Notes: generated by a model from the letters alone, not told the origin. A stretch of DNA of 19,876 nucleotides from an uncultured Collinsella sp. (GCA_902468695.1 CABQZS010000073.1:1-19876), one strand, 5' to 3'. Positions 8,817 through 15,638 are shown, numbered from the stretch's first letter. Program-made: numbers and translations.

Positions 8817-10241
8817 CTAGCACACACCTTCCACAAAGCGGTCGAGCTCAACAAAGCGGGAACCCTTGACCAGTACAACATCATGTTTTTCAAGCGCGCC
8901 GCCCATGCGGTCGAGCACCTGCTGATAATCGGAGAACACCTGGATGCGGTCCTCGTCCATGCCCATCATACGCGCGGCATCGGCCATAAGCTGGGCCAGC
9001 TCACCACCCACACACGCCAGCATGTCGAGCTTCTTGGCGGCGGCATAAGCGCCCACGAGCTCATGCATGCGAGGAGCCTCATCGCCCATCTCGCCCATCT
9101 CGCCCAGGATCGCCATGCGAGACCCCGTGCACGAAAGCGAGCACAGCAGATCGAGACCAGCAGCCATGGATTCGGCGCTGGCGTTATAGGAATCGTCAAT
9201 GACGCGGGCACCGCTCTTGGCGCGCTTGATCTCCTGGCGGTGACCGGTAATCGTGAGGCCCCTAAAGGCAGCATCGATCTGCTCGGGCGTCACGCCCAGG
9301 CGATAGGCAACCGCGGCGGCCTTAACGGCATTTGGAACGGACTGCACGCCGGGGATAGCAAGCATGGTATCGATTGTCTCGCCCTGACCAAAATCGAGAG
9401 TAAAGACCGGACGGCCCTCGTCATCAACACGAATGTCGCGGGCGCGGACCTCATCATCGTCCGAGACGCCGGCCAGCATCACGTCGATACCAGCAGGCTG
9501 GGCGAACGTATCGCGAATGAACGGCGTAAAGTCGTCCTCGCCGCCCAAAACCAGCAGCGGCAAGAAGTCGCCGGCGGCGCACATACCCTGGACAATCTCG
9601 GCCTTAGCGCGGGCGATGTTCTCGCGGCTACCCAAAATGCCGATGTGAGAGGTGCCGATCTTGCTCACGATGGCAAGGTTGGGATTGGCGGACTGGGACA
9701 GGCGCTCGATCTCGTGGAAATGGTTCATGCCCATCTCGAGCACCAGGACCTCGGTATCGGCCGGAGCGGAAAGCACCGTGAGCGGCATGCCGATCAGGTT
9801 ATTGAAATTGCCCTTGGTGGCCCAGACACGATAGCGCTTGGCGAGCACGGCGGCGAGCACGTCCTTGGTCGTCGTCTTGCCGATGGAACCGGTAATGCCA
9901 ACGACCAGGCAACCAAGCTCCAGACGGTACGCGTGCGCCAAACGCAGCAGAAACTCCTCGGGATCATCGGTCAGCAAGATGGCACAGCCCTTGTCCTGCG
10001 CCAGCGAGACCAGCTCGGCCTCGGGCTCACGCGTCATCACGACGGCGCCGGCACCCGACTGGACGGCACGGGAAGCAAAATCATTGCCGTCGACATTTTC
10101 ACCGGGAAAGGCGACGAAAATCGTCCCTTCCTCGACCTGGCGCGAGTCGATAACGCACCCGCGGCATACCCGATCGGCTTCTCCCGTCACGGTTCGGGCC
10201 CCTGTTGCGGCCGCGAGGTTGTTGACGGCAATCTCTATCAT
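8817..10241 (-). CDS. murF: UDP-MurNAc-tripeptide--D-Ala-D-Ala ligase MurF
   Basis: Cytoplasmic ATP-dependent ligase that adds the D-Ala-D-Ala dipeptide, completing the UDP-MurNAc-pentapeptide. The 474 residues show the N-terminal substrate domain (VIDSRQVEEGTIFVAFPGENVDG, given here as positions 30-52), the P-loop GSIGKTTT (118-125), NFNNLIGMPLTVL, LEMGMNHFHEI (168-178), IGTSHIGILGSRENIARAKAE and DDSYNASAESM. The first 52 residues and the DSYNA motif separate it from MurE. The start has GGGGAG about 6 nt upstream, one of the best ribosome sites in the cluster. It follows a 126-bp gap after ftsI where murE usually sits, and may have its own promoter. Confidence 0.96.
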   Translation of the reverse strand: MIEIAVNNLAAATGARTVTGEADRVCRGCVIDSRQVEEGTIFVAFPGENVDGNDFASRAVQSGAGAVVMTREPEAELVSLAQDKGCAILLTDDPEEFLLRLAHAYRLELGCLVVGITGSIGKTTTKDVLAAVLAKRYRVWATKGNFNNLIGMPLTVLSAPADTEVLVLEMGMNHFHEIERLSQSANPNLAIVSKIGTSHIGILGSRENIARAKAEIVQGMCAAGDFLPLLVLGGEDDFTPFIRDTFAQPAGIDVMLAGVSDDDEVRARDIRVDDEGRPVFTLDFGQGETIDTMLAIPGVQSVPNAVKAAAVAYRLGVTPEQIDAAFRGLTITGHRQEIKRAKSGARVIDDSYNASAESMAAGLDLLCSLSCTGSRMAILGEMGEMGDEAPRMHELVGAYAAAKKLDMLACVGGELAQLMADAARMMGMDEDRIQVFSDYQQVLDRMGGALEKHDVVLVKGSRFVELDRFVEGVC

Positions 10242-10367
10242 TGCAGCTCCCCTGTAAACCTAATAATGCTATCGGCGTATTGTATCCCAGCGCCGCACAT
10301 GCGTGGTGCAGGGCATGTGAACACCCTCATATGGGACAACAAACCACGCCCCAAAGATTGTAACCCC
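10242..10367 (-). promoter_or_regulatory. ftsI-murF gap: possible internal promoter and inverted repeat
   Basis: This 126-bp gap occupies the place of murE in many dcw clusters. Read on the minus strand it contains TACAAT (10279-10284), a good -10 candidate, without a recognisable -35. Where the -35 should lie there is a perfect 7-bp inverted repeat, CACATGC at 10296-10302 and GCATGTG at 10313-10319, with a 10-nt spacer. This could be an operator or activator site, or a weak RNA hairpin. The promoter call is weak. Confidence 0.3.
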
Positions 10368-12233
10368 CTACTTCGTGTGCGGGATACCCAGCACGTCGAG
10401 CGCGTTGGCCATAATGGACTGGAACGGCACCGCAGCGGCATCTGAGCCGCTCGGCGTTCCGTCGAGCGTGATATAGCACAGCACCTTGGGCGATTGTGCC
10501 GGCGCAAAGCCCATAAAGGACGACATGTAATTCTCCTTGAGGTAGCCGCCGTTCTCGTCGGCACGTTCGGCCGTACCGGTCTTACCCGCCACGTCATAGC
10601 CGTCAACCGCGCCGCCAACGCCCGTTCCCTCGGACACGACCGTCTGCATGCACGATGTCACCTGGGATGCGGCATCCTCAGAAATCGCGCGCTCGCCTTC
10701 GCCCCAGTCCTTCTCGTCGCCTTTGCTGGACTTATAGAAGTGCGGTGTCATCATCACGCCGCCGTTGGCGATGCCGCCCACGGCACGTGCGATCTCAATC
10801 GGCGAGACGGACAGTGCCTGTCCAAAGCTCATCGAGCCCAGCGTGGCGCCGTCATACTGGTCACGCTCCTTGACAATACCCAGGCTCTCGCCCGGAAAAT
10901 CGACACCCGAGCTGTGACCGATGCCCCACTTGTCCACATAGGCGGCAAAGTCGTCGGCACCGATCTTGCGCCCCACTAGGACAAAGCCCACGTTGGACGA
11001 ACGGCGCATCATCTCGCGCACATCCATGGTCATGGCGTAGTCGCGCTTGTCGGCATCGGTGACGGTATCGTCGCCCACCTTGATGCTCGCCGGCACCTCA
11101 AACGACGTACTCGATCGCACGACGCCCAAGTCGAAGCCGGCGCCCGCCACGAGTGTCTTAAAGACCGAGCCGGGCTCGTAGGCGTCGGTGACCAGGCGCA
11201 AATTCATATCCTCGGTCTTGGCGTTTTCCAGATCGGTCTGGTCGTAAGTCGGATACGAGCAGGCTGCCAAGATCTCGCCTGTCGTAGGATCGGTGACCAG
11301 CGCCGAGCCGTTCTTGGCCTTAGTCTTCTCAACTGCCTCTGCCAGGGCATCCTCGGCCGCACGCTGGATATTGACGTCGAGCGTCGTCACGATATCAACG
11401 CCGTCGACCGCAGCCACCTTTTTATAGGCACCGCCCGCGATATAGCTGCCGTCCCTCGCGCGCTCGCGCACAAGAGAACCGTTCGTACCGGTCAGAAGCT
11501 TGTTGTATTGCTTCTCGAGACCCGTCAAGCCGTCGTTGTCTACATTCACTACACCCAGCACCTGCGATGCCAGATTGCCGTATGGATATACGCGCTTCAT
11601 GGCCTGCTCAAAAAGCACGCCGGGCAGGTTCTTCTTCTCCAGCGCCGCAGCATCGTCTTCGTCCACCTGGCGCTTGATATACACCCAGGTGCCATCGGAC
11701 TCGACGAGCTTGCGGCAGGTCTTTTTATCGATCCCAGTTGCCTTGACCAGCGCCGACACCGTATTGTCGACATCCTCGACAAGCTGCGGGTTCACAGCGA
11801 TGTTGCGACATTCGACCGACGACGCCAACACGTTGCCGTTGCGGTCGTAGATGGTGCCGCGTTTGGCATAGAGGGTCTGCGCAAGCAGGCGACGCGCATC
11901 GGCACGCTCGCGCAGTTTATCGGCTTCGACAACCTGATAGTCGGCAAGGCGAAAGACGCCCAAGCCCAAGCCAAGCCCAATGAATCCCATGACGGCTTTG
12001 CGGCGAGGCAGAGGCGTGCCTGTGAGCCATTCGGTCGACGAGCTCTTGCGCGACCTGGTGTTATGCACTTGAGGGCCGCCCGAGCCGCGAAGTCGCGACG
12101 CCGGGTCGTTGCCACGGGACTGCCCGGCGTTGTAAGATTGCCGACCCGTTCCTTGATAACCAGAACGTCCCCGCGACGAGGGACGTCCAGAACCGCGGCC
12201 CCCATCGGAGCCGCGGCGATAGTCATTTGTCAT
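10368..12233 (-). CDS. ftsI: Septal transpeptidase FtsI (class B PBP)
   Basis: Class B penicillin-binding protein that cross-links septal peptidoglycan, partner of FtsW. The 621 residues start with a cytoplasmic tail (1-78) rich in Arg, Gly and Ser, including RGR and GGRGSGR motifs. A Gly-rich membrane anchor follows at about 81-97. The PBP dimerisation domain starts with RRLLAQTLYAKRGTIYDRNG (115-134). The transpeptidase domain has the nucleophile Ser356 in SVFK, SSN at 412-414 and KTG at 551-553. There is no C-terminal PASTA domain; the protein ends soon after the transpeptidase fold. The ATG at 12233 is 17 bp after the ftsL-like stop, with a weak Shine-Dalgarno. Position beside mraZ, rsmH and ftsL supports FtsI over an elongation PBP2. 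Confidence 0.95.
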   Translation of the reverse strand: MTNDYRRGSDGGRGSGRPSSRGRSGYQGTGRQSYNAGQSRGNDPASRLRGSGGPQVHNTRSRKSSSTEWLTGTPLPRRKAVMGFIGLGLGLGVFRLADYQVVEADKLRERADARRLLAQTLYAKRGTIYDRNGNVLASSVECRNIAVNPQLVEDVDNTVSALVKATGIDKKTCRKLVESDGTWVYIKRQVDEDDAAALEKKNLPGVLFEQAMKRVYPYGNLASQVLGVVNVDNDGLTGLEKQYNKLLTGTNGSLVRERARDGSYIAGGAYKKVAAVDGVDIVTTLDVNIQRAAEDALAEAVEKTKAKNGSALVTDPTTGEILAACSYPTYDQTDLENAKTEDMNLRLVTDAYEPGSVFKTLVAGAGFDLGVVRSSTSFEVPASIKVGDDTVTDADKRDYAMTMDVREMMRRSSNVGFVLVGRKIGADDFAAYVDKWGIGHSSGVDFPGESLGIVKERDQYDGATLGSMSFGQALSVSPIEIARAVGGIANGGVMMTPHFYKSSKGDEKDWGEGERAISEDAASQVTSCMQTVVSEGTGVGGAVDGYDVAGKTGTAERADENGGYLKENYMSSFMGFAPAQSPKVLCYITLDGTPSGSDAAAVPFQSIMANALDVLGIPHTK

Positions 12234-12250
12234 ACTCAGCTACCGTCTTG

Positions 12251-12721
12251 CTACTGAGCGGTCGCGGTCGCGTTGGCGCCCGCGGCTGCATCCTGCGAAA
12301 AGTCAAGTGTAACGCTCTCGCTGGGCTCCACCATGCCATAAGCGCCCGCAAGGTCGCGAATGCGCGTGTCGGCGCCATAGACCGAATGCATGACCTCTAG
12401 GTCGGAGCTCTCATCGGTCGCCTTTTCGAGCGTGTTGGTAAGCTCGGCGTTGCTGTTGAGCACCTGGGCCGTAACGCCGGCGAGCGCCACGCGGGCGACG
12501 CCGATCGTCATGAAGATAGCCGCAATGATGCAAAACGTTTTAAGAACGCTCATGAAAACCGGGCTTACCGCCTGGTTTGCCTGACGGCCCGCGCCCGTGT
12601 AGACATCAAAGCGCGGCGTGCGCTGCTCACGGGGAGCAACGGGGGCCTGCGGCGTCTCACGATAGGCGGGCATGGCGTTCATATCATAGGCGAGTGCTGC
12701 GCTTGAAGTGTTGTAGCCCAT
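12251..12721 (-). CDS. FtsL-like divisome membrane protein
   Basis: Small bitopic protein in the usual place of ftsL, between rsmH and ftsI. Of its 156 residues, about 1-58 form a cytoplasmic tail rich in Pro, Ala and Arg. One membrane segment lies near 60-82 (VLKTFCIIAAIFMTIGVARV). A short polar helix follows (AQVLNSNAELTNTLEKATDESSDLE) that could form a coiled coil, then AGAYGMVEP near 125-133. The last motif resembles the AxxxGMxxP segment that ends the periplasmic helix in FtsL and FtsB families. FtsL diverges fast, so the call rests on topology, this motif and position. The start at 12721 has GGGAGG 9 nt upstream. FtsL normally pairs with an FtsB-type protein; none is encoded here. Confidence 0.82.
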   Translation of the reverse strand: MGYNTSSAALAYDMNAMPAYRETPQAPVAPREQRTPRFDVYTGAGRQANQAVSPVFMSVLKTFCIIAAIFMTIGVARVALAGVTAQVLNSNAELTNTLEKATDESSDLEVMHSVYGADTRIRDLAGAYGMVEPSESVTLDFSQDAAAGANATATAQ

Positions 12722-12811
12722 GATATGCCGCCTCCCATCCCGAGTACGTTGGTAGTGTGTTTAAGCTTCGTTTGTGGTGCGAGCGGGAGGTCCAATATCG
12801 CGCGGTCGCAC

Positions 12812-13777
12812 CTACAGACGCTGCGCCACGCGGATTTTGGCTGATCTCGCCCGAGGGTTGCGCTCAACCTCATCAGGCTGGGCAACCAAGGGTTTGCGGG
12901 TGATGACCTTGAGTATCGGCACGTTGCCGCACACGCACACCGGAATCTCCGGCGGACACGTGCACCCCTGGCTCATCTCCTTAAAGTGGTTCTTTACGAT
13001 ACGGTCCTCGAGCGAGTGATACGAGATGACGCAGATACGTCCGCCCGGGTTGAGCCACCTGGTGGCGGCATCAAGCCCTCGTTCGAGCACATCGAGCTCG
13101 TGATTGACCTCGATGCGAATGGCCTGGAAACTTTTCTTGGCCGGGTGTCCGCCATGCCGACGAGCGGCAGCCGGGATACCCGCCTTGATGATCTCGACAA
13201 ATTGGCCGGTGGTTTCAATCGGTTCTTGCTCGCGGCGGCGCACGATCTCGCGCGCAATCTGCGAGGCGAACTTCTCTTCGCCGTAGACGCGTAGAATCCG
13301 GGCGAGGTCGTGTTCGTTATAGGTGTTGATGACCTCAGCTGCATTTAAGGTGTTATTACCCGGATCCATCCGCATGTCCAATGGGGCGTCCTCGTTATAC
13401 GAAAAGCCCCTGCCAGGGATATCGAGTTGCGGTGACGAAACGCCCAAATCGAACAGGAAGCCATCGACCCCGGGCACCTCGGCCGAGCAAAGCAGCTCGT
13501 CCAAGTCGCCGAAGTTGCCCTTCAGCAGCTGGTGTGGAACGCCGGGAACCTCGCGGTCCAGACGGGCGCCAGCGGCCTCGAGGGCCATGTCGTCCTGATC
13601 GACGCCGAGCAAAAGGCCCGTCTCCCCCACCTGCGCGGCCATCCTTACCGAATGGCCGGCACCGCCAAGGGTGCAATCGCAGACAACGGAACCGCTCTTT
13701 AGCTGCAGCGACTCAAGCACTTCGTCGAGCATGACAGGTTCATGCCGATATTCTTGTGTCAAGATCCCACGCTCCAT
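12812..13777 (-). CDS. rsmH: 16S rRNA (cytosine1402-N4)-methyltransferase RsmH
   Basis: SAM-dependent enzyme that methylates N4 of C1402 in 16S rRNA, formerly MraW. The 321 residues show RHEPVML (11-17), the SAM motif DCTLGGAGHS (34-43), GVDQDDMAL (58-66), DGFLFDLGVSSPQLD (105-119), RGFSYNEDAPLDMRMD (123-138), HPAKKSFQAIRIEVNHEL and GGRICVISYHSLEDRIVK. A CxC-N6-CxC cluster near the C terminus (Cys 272, 274, 281, 283) is common in this family. The ATG at 13777 has only a weak Shine-Dalgarno; an in-frame TTG at 13762 with GGAG 9 nt upstream is a possible alternative. It follows mraZ by 20 bp, and the mraZ-rsmH pairing is widely conserved. A 90-bp gap separates it from the FtsL-like gene. Confidence 0.97.
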   Translation of the reverse strand: MERGILTQEYRHEPVMLDEVLESLQLKSGSVVCDCTLGGAGHSVRMAAQVGETGLLLGVDQDDMALEAAGARLDREVPGVPHQLLKGNFGDLDELLCSAEVPGVDGFLFDLGVSSPQLDIPGRGFSYNEDAPLDMRMDPGNNTLNAAEVINTYNEHDLARILRVYGEEKFASQIAREIVRRREQEPIETTGQFVEIIKAGIPAAARRHGGHPAKKSFQAIRIEVNHELDVLERGLDAATRWLNPGGRICVISYHSLEDRIVKNHFKEMSQGCTCPPEIPVCVCGNVPILKVITRKPLVAQPDEVERNPRARSAKIRVAQRL

Positions 13778-13797
13778 CCGTTACCCGTGCCTTGCCC

Positions 13798-14232
13798 TTA
13801 CGAGAAGAAGAGGTCCAGCAGGGCCTCGTCGTCATCGTCCTCATCGGCCGCGGCGCGATCCCAAACCTCAAGGTGGTCGTAGTTGCCCACAACCGTGACC
13901 TCGCGGTCGAGGTTCGCCTGCTTGCGGAGAGACTCGGAAAGACCGATACGACCGGCGCTGTCCACGTCCATCGACGTGGTGCGCTTGTTGATCGCCCTCA
14001 TGAGCTTCTGGTCGTTAATGTCACGCGGGTTAAAACCCTCGTGGCCCTCACGACCCGCGAAGAGTCCTTCGACCCACTTATCGAAGGCCTCGGCAGAGAA
14101 CACGTACAGAGCATCGACATCCAGGGCTTTGAACACGCGAACGTGCTCTCCAAGCTCCTCGCGAAGGGGTGCAGGCAGGGACAGACGACCTTTTGCATCG
14201 AGATTGCGCTCGTATGCACCAGTCATTCCCAT
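13798..14232 (-). CDS. mraZ: Transcriptional regulator MraZ
   Basis: AbrB-like DNA-binding protein, first gene of the dcw operon and a known autoregulator of it in other bacteria. The 144 residues hold two tandem MraZ half-domains, each with the DxxxR signature: D12-R16 in LDAKGRLSLP and D91-R95 in VDSAGRIGLS. MraZ forms ring-like oligomers that bind tandem TGGG-type repeats upstream of its own gene; such repeats are present here. The C-terminal 16 residues form an acidic tail (ADEDDDDEALLDLFFS), which is unusual in my experience of the family. The start at 14232 has GGGGAGG 6 nt upstream. A Met two codons later is possible. Confidence 0.96.
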   Translation of the reverse strand: MGMTGAYERNLDAKGRLSLPAPLREELGEHVRVFKALDVDALYVFSAEAFDKWVEGLFAGREGHEGFNPRDINDQKLMRAINKRTTSMDVDSAGRIGLSESLRKQANLDREVTVVGNYDHLEVWDRAAADEDDDDEALLDLFFS

Positions 14233-14268
14233 GTGCGCCCTCCCCTCGGTTACTCAGATGGCACGTAC

Positions 14269-14285
14269 GCGGGGAACCACCCCGC
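14269..14285. repeat. Palindrome in the mraZ 5' leader
   Basis: Plus strand GCGGGG, AACCA, CCCCGC: a perfect 6-bp inverted repeat with a 5-nt centre, lying between the predicted transcription start and mraZ. It shares the 13-bp core GGGGAACCRCCCC with the palindrome at 14307-14321, 37 bp away. It could be a DNA operator or an RNA hairpin in the leader, about 37 nt before the mraZ start codon. Confidence 0.6.
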
Positions 14286-14300
14286 CTGTCGACGTCATTA

Positions 14301-14329
14301 ATAATATGGGGAACCGCCCCATTTTTCAA
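14301..14329 (-). promoter_or_regulatory. Main dcw operon promoter
   Basis: On the minus strand, TTGAAA (14324-14329) and TATTAT (14301-14306) are separated by exactly 17 bp, a near-consensus sigma-70-type promoter. The transcription start should fall near 14293-14295, giving a leader of about 60 nt to mraZ. The spacer contains a perfect palindrome, TGGGG-N5-CCCCA (14307-14321), so a repressor could sit between the promoter elements. Confidence 0.72.
14307..14321. repeat. Palindrome in the dcw promoter spacer
   Basis: Plus strand TGGGG, AACCG, CCCCA, a perfect 5-bp inverted repeat between the -10 and -35 boxes. It is the sister copy of the leader palindrome at 14269-14285. Its outer half TGGGG (minus strand) also matches the MraZ box type, so it may be the operator that gives repression. 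Confidence 0.55.
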
Positions 14330-14336
14330 CACCTTT

Positions 14337-14375
14337 CCCCACACCTTCCCCCACCCCGCCCCACCACTCCACCCA
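14337..14375 (-). promoter_or_regulatory. Candidate MraZ box array
   Basis: Immediately upstream of the -35 box the minus strand has four TGGG boxes, whose first bases pair with plus positions 14375, 14363, 14353 and 14341. Spacings are 12, 10 and 12 bp. A further TGGGG begins at 14321 in the promoter spacer, 20 bp on. In E. coli, MraZ recognises TGGGN repeats with 5-nt spacers, a 10-bp period. The 10- and 20-bp spacings fit that exactly; the 12-bp ones do not. The stretch is G-rich, so some boxes could be chance. Confidence 0.5.
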
Positions 14376-14411
14376 CCATATATTGCAAAACACCCCCAAG
14401 CATATGTTCGA

Positions 14412-14431
14412 AAACACAATATGTTGTGTTT
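14412..14431. repeat. AAACACAA / TTGTGTTT palindrome
   Basis: A perfect 8-bp inverted repeat with a 4-nt centre (AAACACAATATGTTGTGTTT on the plus strand), about 85-100 bp upstream of the dcw -35 box. It is AT-rich in a GC-rich setting. Its size and symmetry are typical of a dimeric regulator site; the regulator is unknown. Confidence 0.5.
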
Positions 14432-14436
14432 ACAGT

Positions 14437-14470
14437 AACGGCAGGATGCCACCTGTGGCATCCTGCCGTT
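14437..14470. repeat. 34-bp perfect inverted repeat
   Basis: Two 15-bp perfect arms (14437-14451 and 14456-14470; the left arm is AACGGCAGGATGCCA) flank a 4-nt centre. An RNA copy of either strand would form a very stable hairpin. Neither side is followed by a clear T run, so it is not a classic intrinsic terminator. It could back up the xerD terminator, insulate the dcw promoter, or be a dispersed palindromic element. Confidence 0.6.
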
Positions 14471-14591
14471 CAACCTCAACCTTCAAGTTGACCTTGAGGC
14501 GATTTTTACGTCCCTTTACACGCCGTTCACATCGCCCCCAAACTCCCCCACCCAAGGCACATTCGGCCCACCACCGCGACGACAAGTGGCG
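14471..14591. other. Non-coding stretch between xerD terminator and palindromes
   Basis: I see no gene here. The first part has short repeated CCnnTCAA-type units followed by TTGA units (CCTCAA near 14474 and TTGAGG near 14494 are complementary) and then a T run, a poor terminator-like shape on the plus strand. Near 14536-14554 the minus strand has two more TGGGG boxes exactly 10 bp apart (paired plus positions 14550 and 14540), a possible distant MraZ site. Confidence 0.3.
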
Positions 14592-14661
14592 AAAAATGGG
14601 ACGGGCCCCAGATTGCCCATGCGCGCGCAAAAGCACGCTGCGGCAATCTGGGGCCCGTCCC
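14592..14661 (-). terminator. Terminator of the pyrG-xerD unit
   Basis: On the minus strand a perfect 20-bp stem (arms 14642-14661 and 14598-14617, GGGACGGGCCCCAGATTGCC) with a 24-nt loop is followed at once by ATTTTTC, a good intrinsic terminator 30-odd bp after the xerD stop. The stem is unusually long for a terminator and the loop is itself GC-rich and partly self-complementary, so the element may be a co-opted dispersed palindrome. Confidence 0.8.
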
Positions 14662-14694
14662 CAAATACCTATAAATATGCAGGCCAGCGATATG

Positions 14695-15636
14695 TTAACG
14701 ATGCGCCAGCGGGTGCGCTGCCAGATAGACCTCGGTCAGTTGCGTACGATCGACATGCGTGTAAACCTGCGTGGTCGAAATATCGGCATGGCCCAAAATC
14801 TCCTGCAGCACACGCAGGTCGGCACCGCCCGCGAGCATGTGGGTGGCAAAGGAGTGGCGCAAGGTATGGGGATGGAGTCCCACCAGCCCCACCTGACGCC
14901 CATACCGCTCGCATATCGCATGCACGGCCTGGCGCGACAGGCGACGTCCGTTCTTATTTAAAAAGACCGCCGAGGTCTCGGTTCCGCGGGCATGGGCCGC
15001 CAAGCGAGAACGCCCCTCAGTTACATAGAGCGTCAGAGCTCGCGCCGCGCTTCCCACCAGCGGTGACAGGCGTTCCTTTGAGCCCTTACCGCGAACGAGC
15101 ACAAAGCCGTCGTCGATATGGATATCGCCCACATCGAGCCCCACCAACTCGCTCACACGCAAACCGCATCCGTAGAGCACTTCCAAGATGGCATGGTCGC
15201 GCAAGCCCATCTCGCCCTCTGGGAAGTCTTGATCGAGCAGCGCCGAGATATCCTCCACCGATAGATACTCCGGCAAACGATCGGCCTTTTTAGGCAGGCG
15301 CAACGCCGCCGTTGGATTTTGGGCCACAGCCCCATCGCGCACCAAAAAGGCATGCAGGCCCTTCACGGCCGCAAGCGCACGCTCCACCGAGGCATCGGAA
15401 TAGCCTCCATCGCGACGGTCGGCGACAAAGCCCTCCACGACCTGACGGGTCACCTCTTCAAAAGACACAATACCAGCCCGCTCCAGATAGGCGCAGTACG
15501 TCGTCAGGTCACGACGATAGGCCGCAATCGTGTTGCGCGCCAAACCCCGCTCGACCGCGAGGTAATCGAGATACTCCCCCGCCGCCACGGCGAGCGACGA
15601 GGGAGTAGCTTCGGTATGTTCCTTATTCGCCGGCAC
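14695..15636 (-). CDS. xerD: Tyrosine recombinase XerD-like
   Basis: Site-specific tyrosine recombinase of the XerC/XerD type, which resolves chromosome dimers at dif during division. From GTG at 15636 it has 313 residues, the normal size. An N-terminal SAM-like core-binding domain (about 15-105) precedes the catalytic domain with Arg160 in CGLRVSEL, Lys184 in RGKGSKER, His257 and Arg260 in HPHTLRHSFATHML, His283 in LGHADISTTQ and the nucleophile Tyr292 in VYTHV. The frame stays open to 15789, but that extension lies inside pyrG and does not look like a Xer N terminus. The GTG begins 2 bp after the pyrG stop, so coupling is likely. XerD rather than XerC is a best guess. Confidence 0.92.
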   Translation of the reverse strand: MPANKEHTEATPSSLAVAAGEYLDYLAVERGLARNTIAAYRRDLTTYCAYLERAGIVSFEEVTRQVVEGFVADRRDGGYSDASVERALAAVKGLHAFLVRDGAVAQNPTAALRLPKKADRLPEYLSVEDISALLDQDFPEGEMGLRDHAILEVLYGCGLRVSELVGLDVGDIHIDDGFVLVRGKGSKERLSPLVGSAARALTLYVTEGRSRLAAHARGTETSAVFLNKNGRRLSRQAVHAICERYGRQVGLVGLHPHTLRHSFATHMLAGGADLRVLQEILGHADISTTQVYTHVDRTQLTEVYLAAHPLAHR

Positions 15637-15638
15637 CC

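Noticed and set aside
8466..10445. Long plus-strand open frame of 659 codons opposite murF and mraY
   Set aside because: It is a shadow of the minus-strand genes, caused by GC-rich codon bias. It spans several real genes and gaps and its translation is His/Arg/Gly-rich without domains. The same holds for the long plus-strand frames at 2389-3504, 6699-8450 and 15690-17009.
14471..14510. Plus-strand terminator CCTCAA...TTGAGG then T run
   Set aside because: The stem is only 6 bp with a 14-nt loop and no plus-strand gene ends here.
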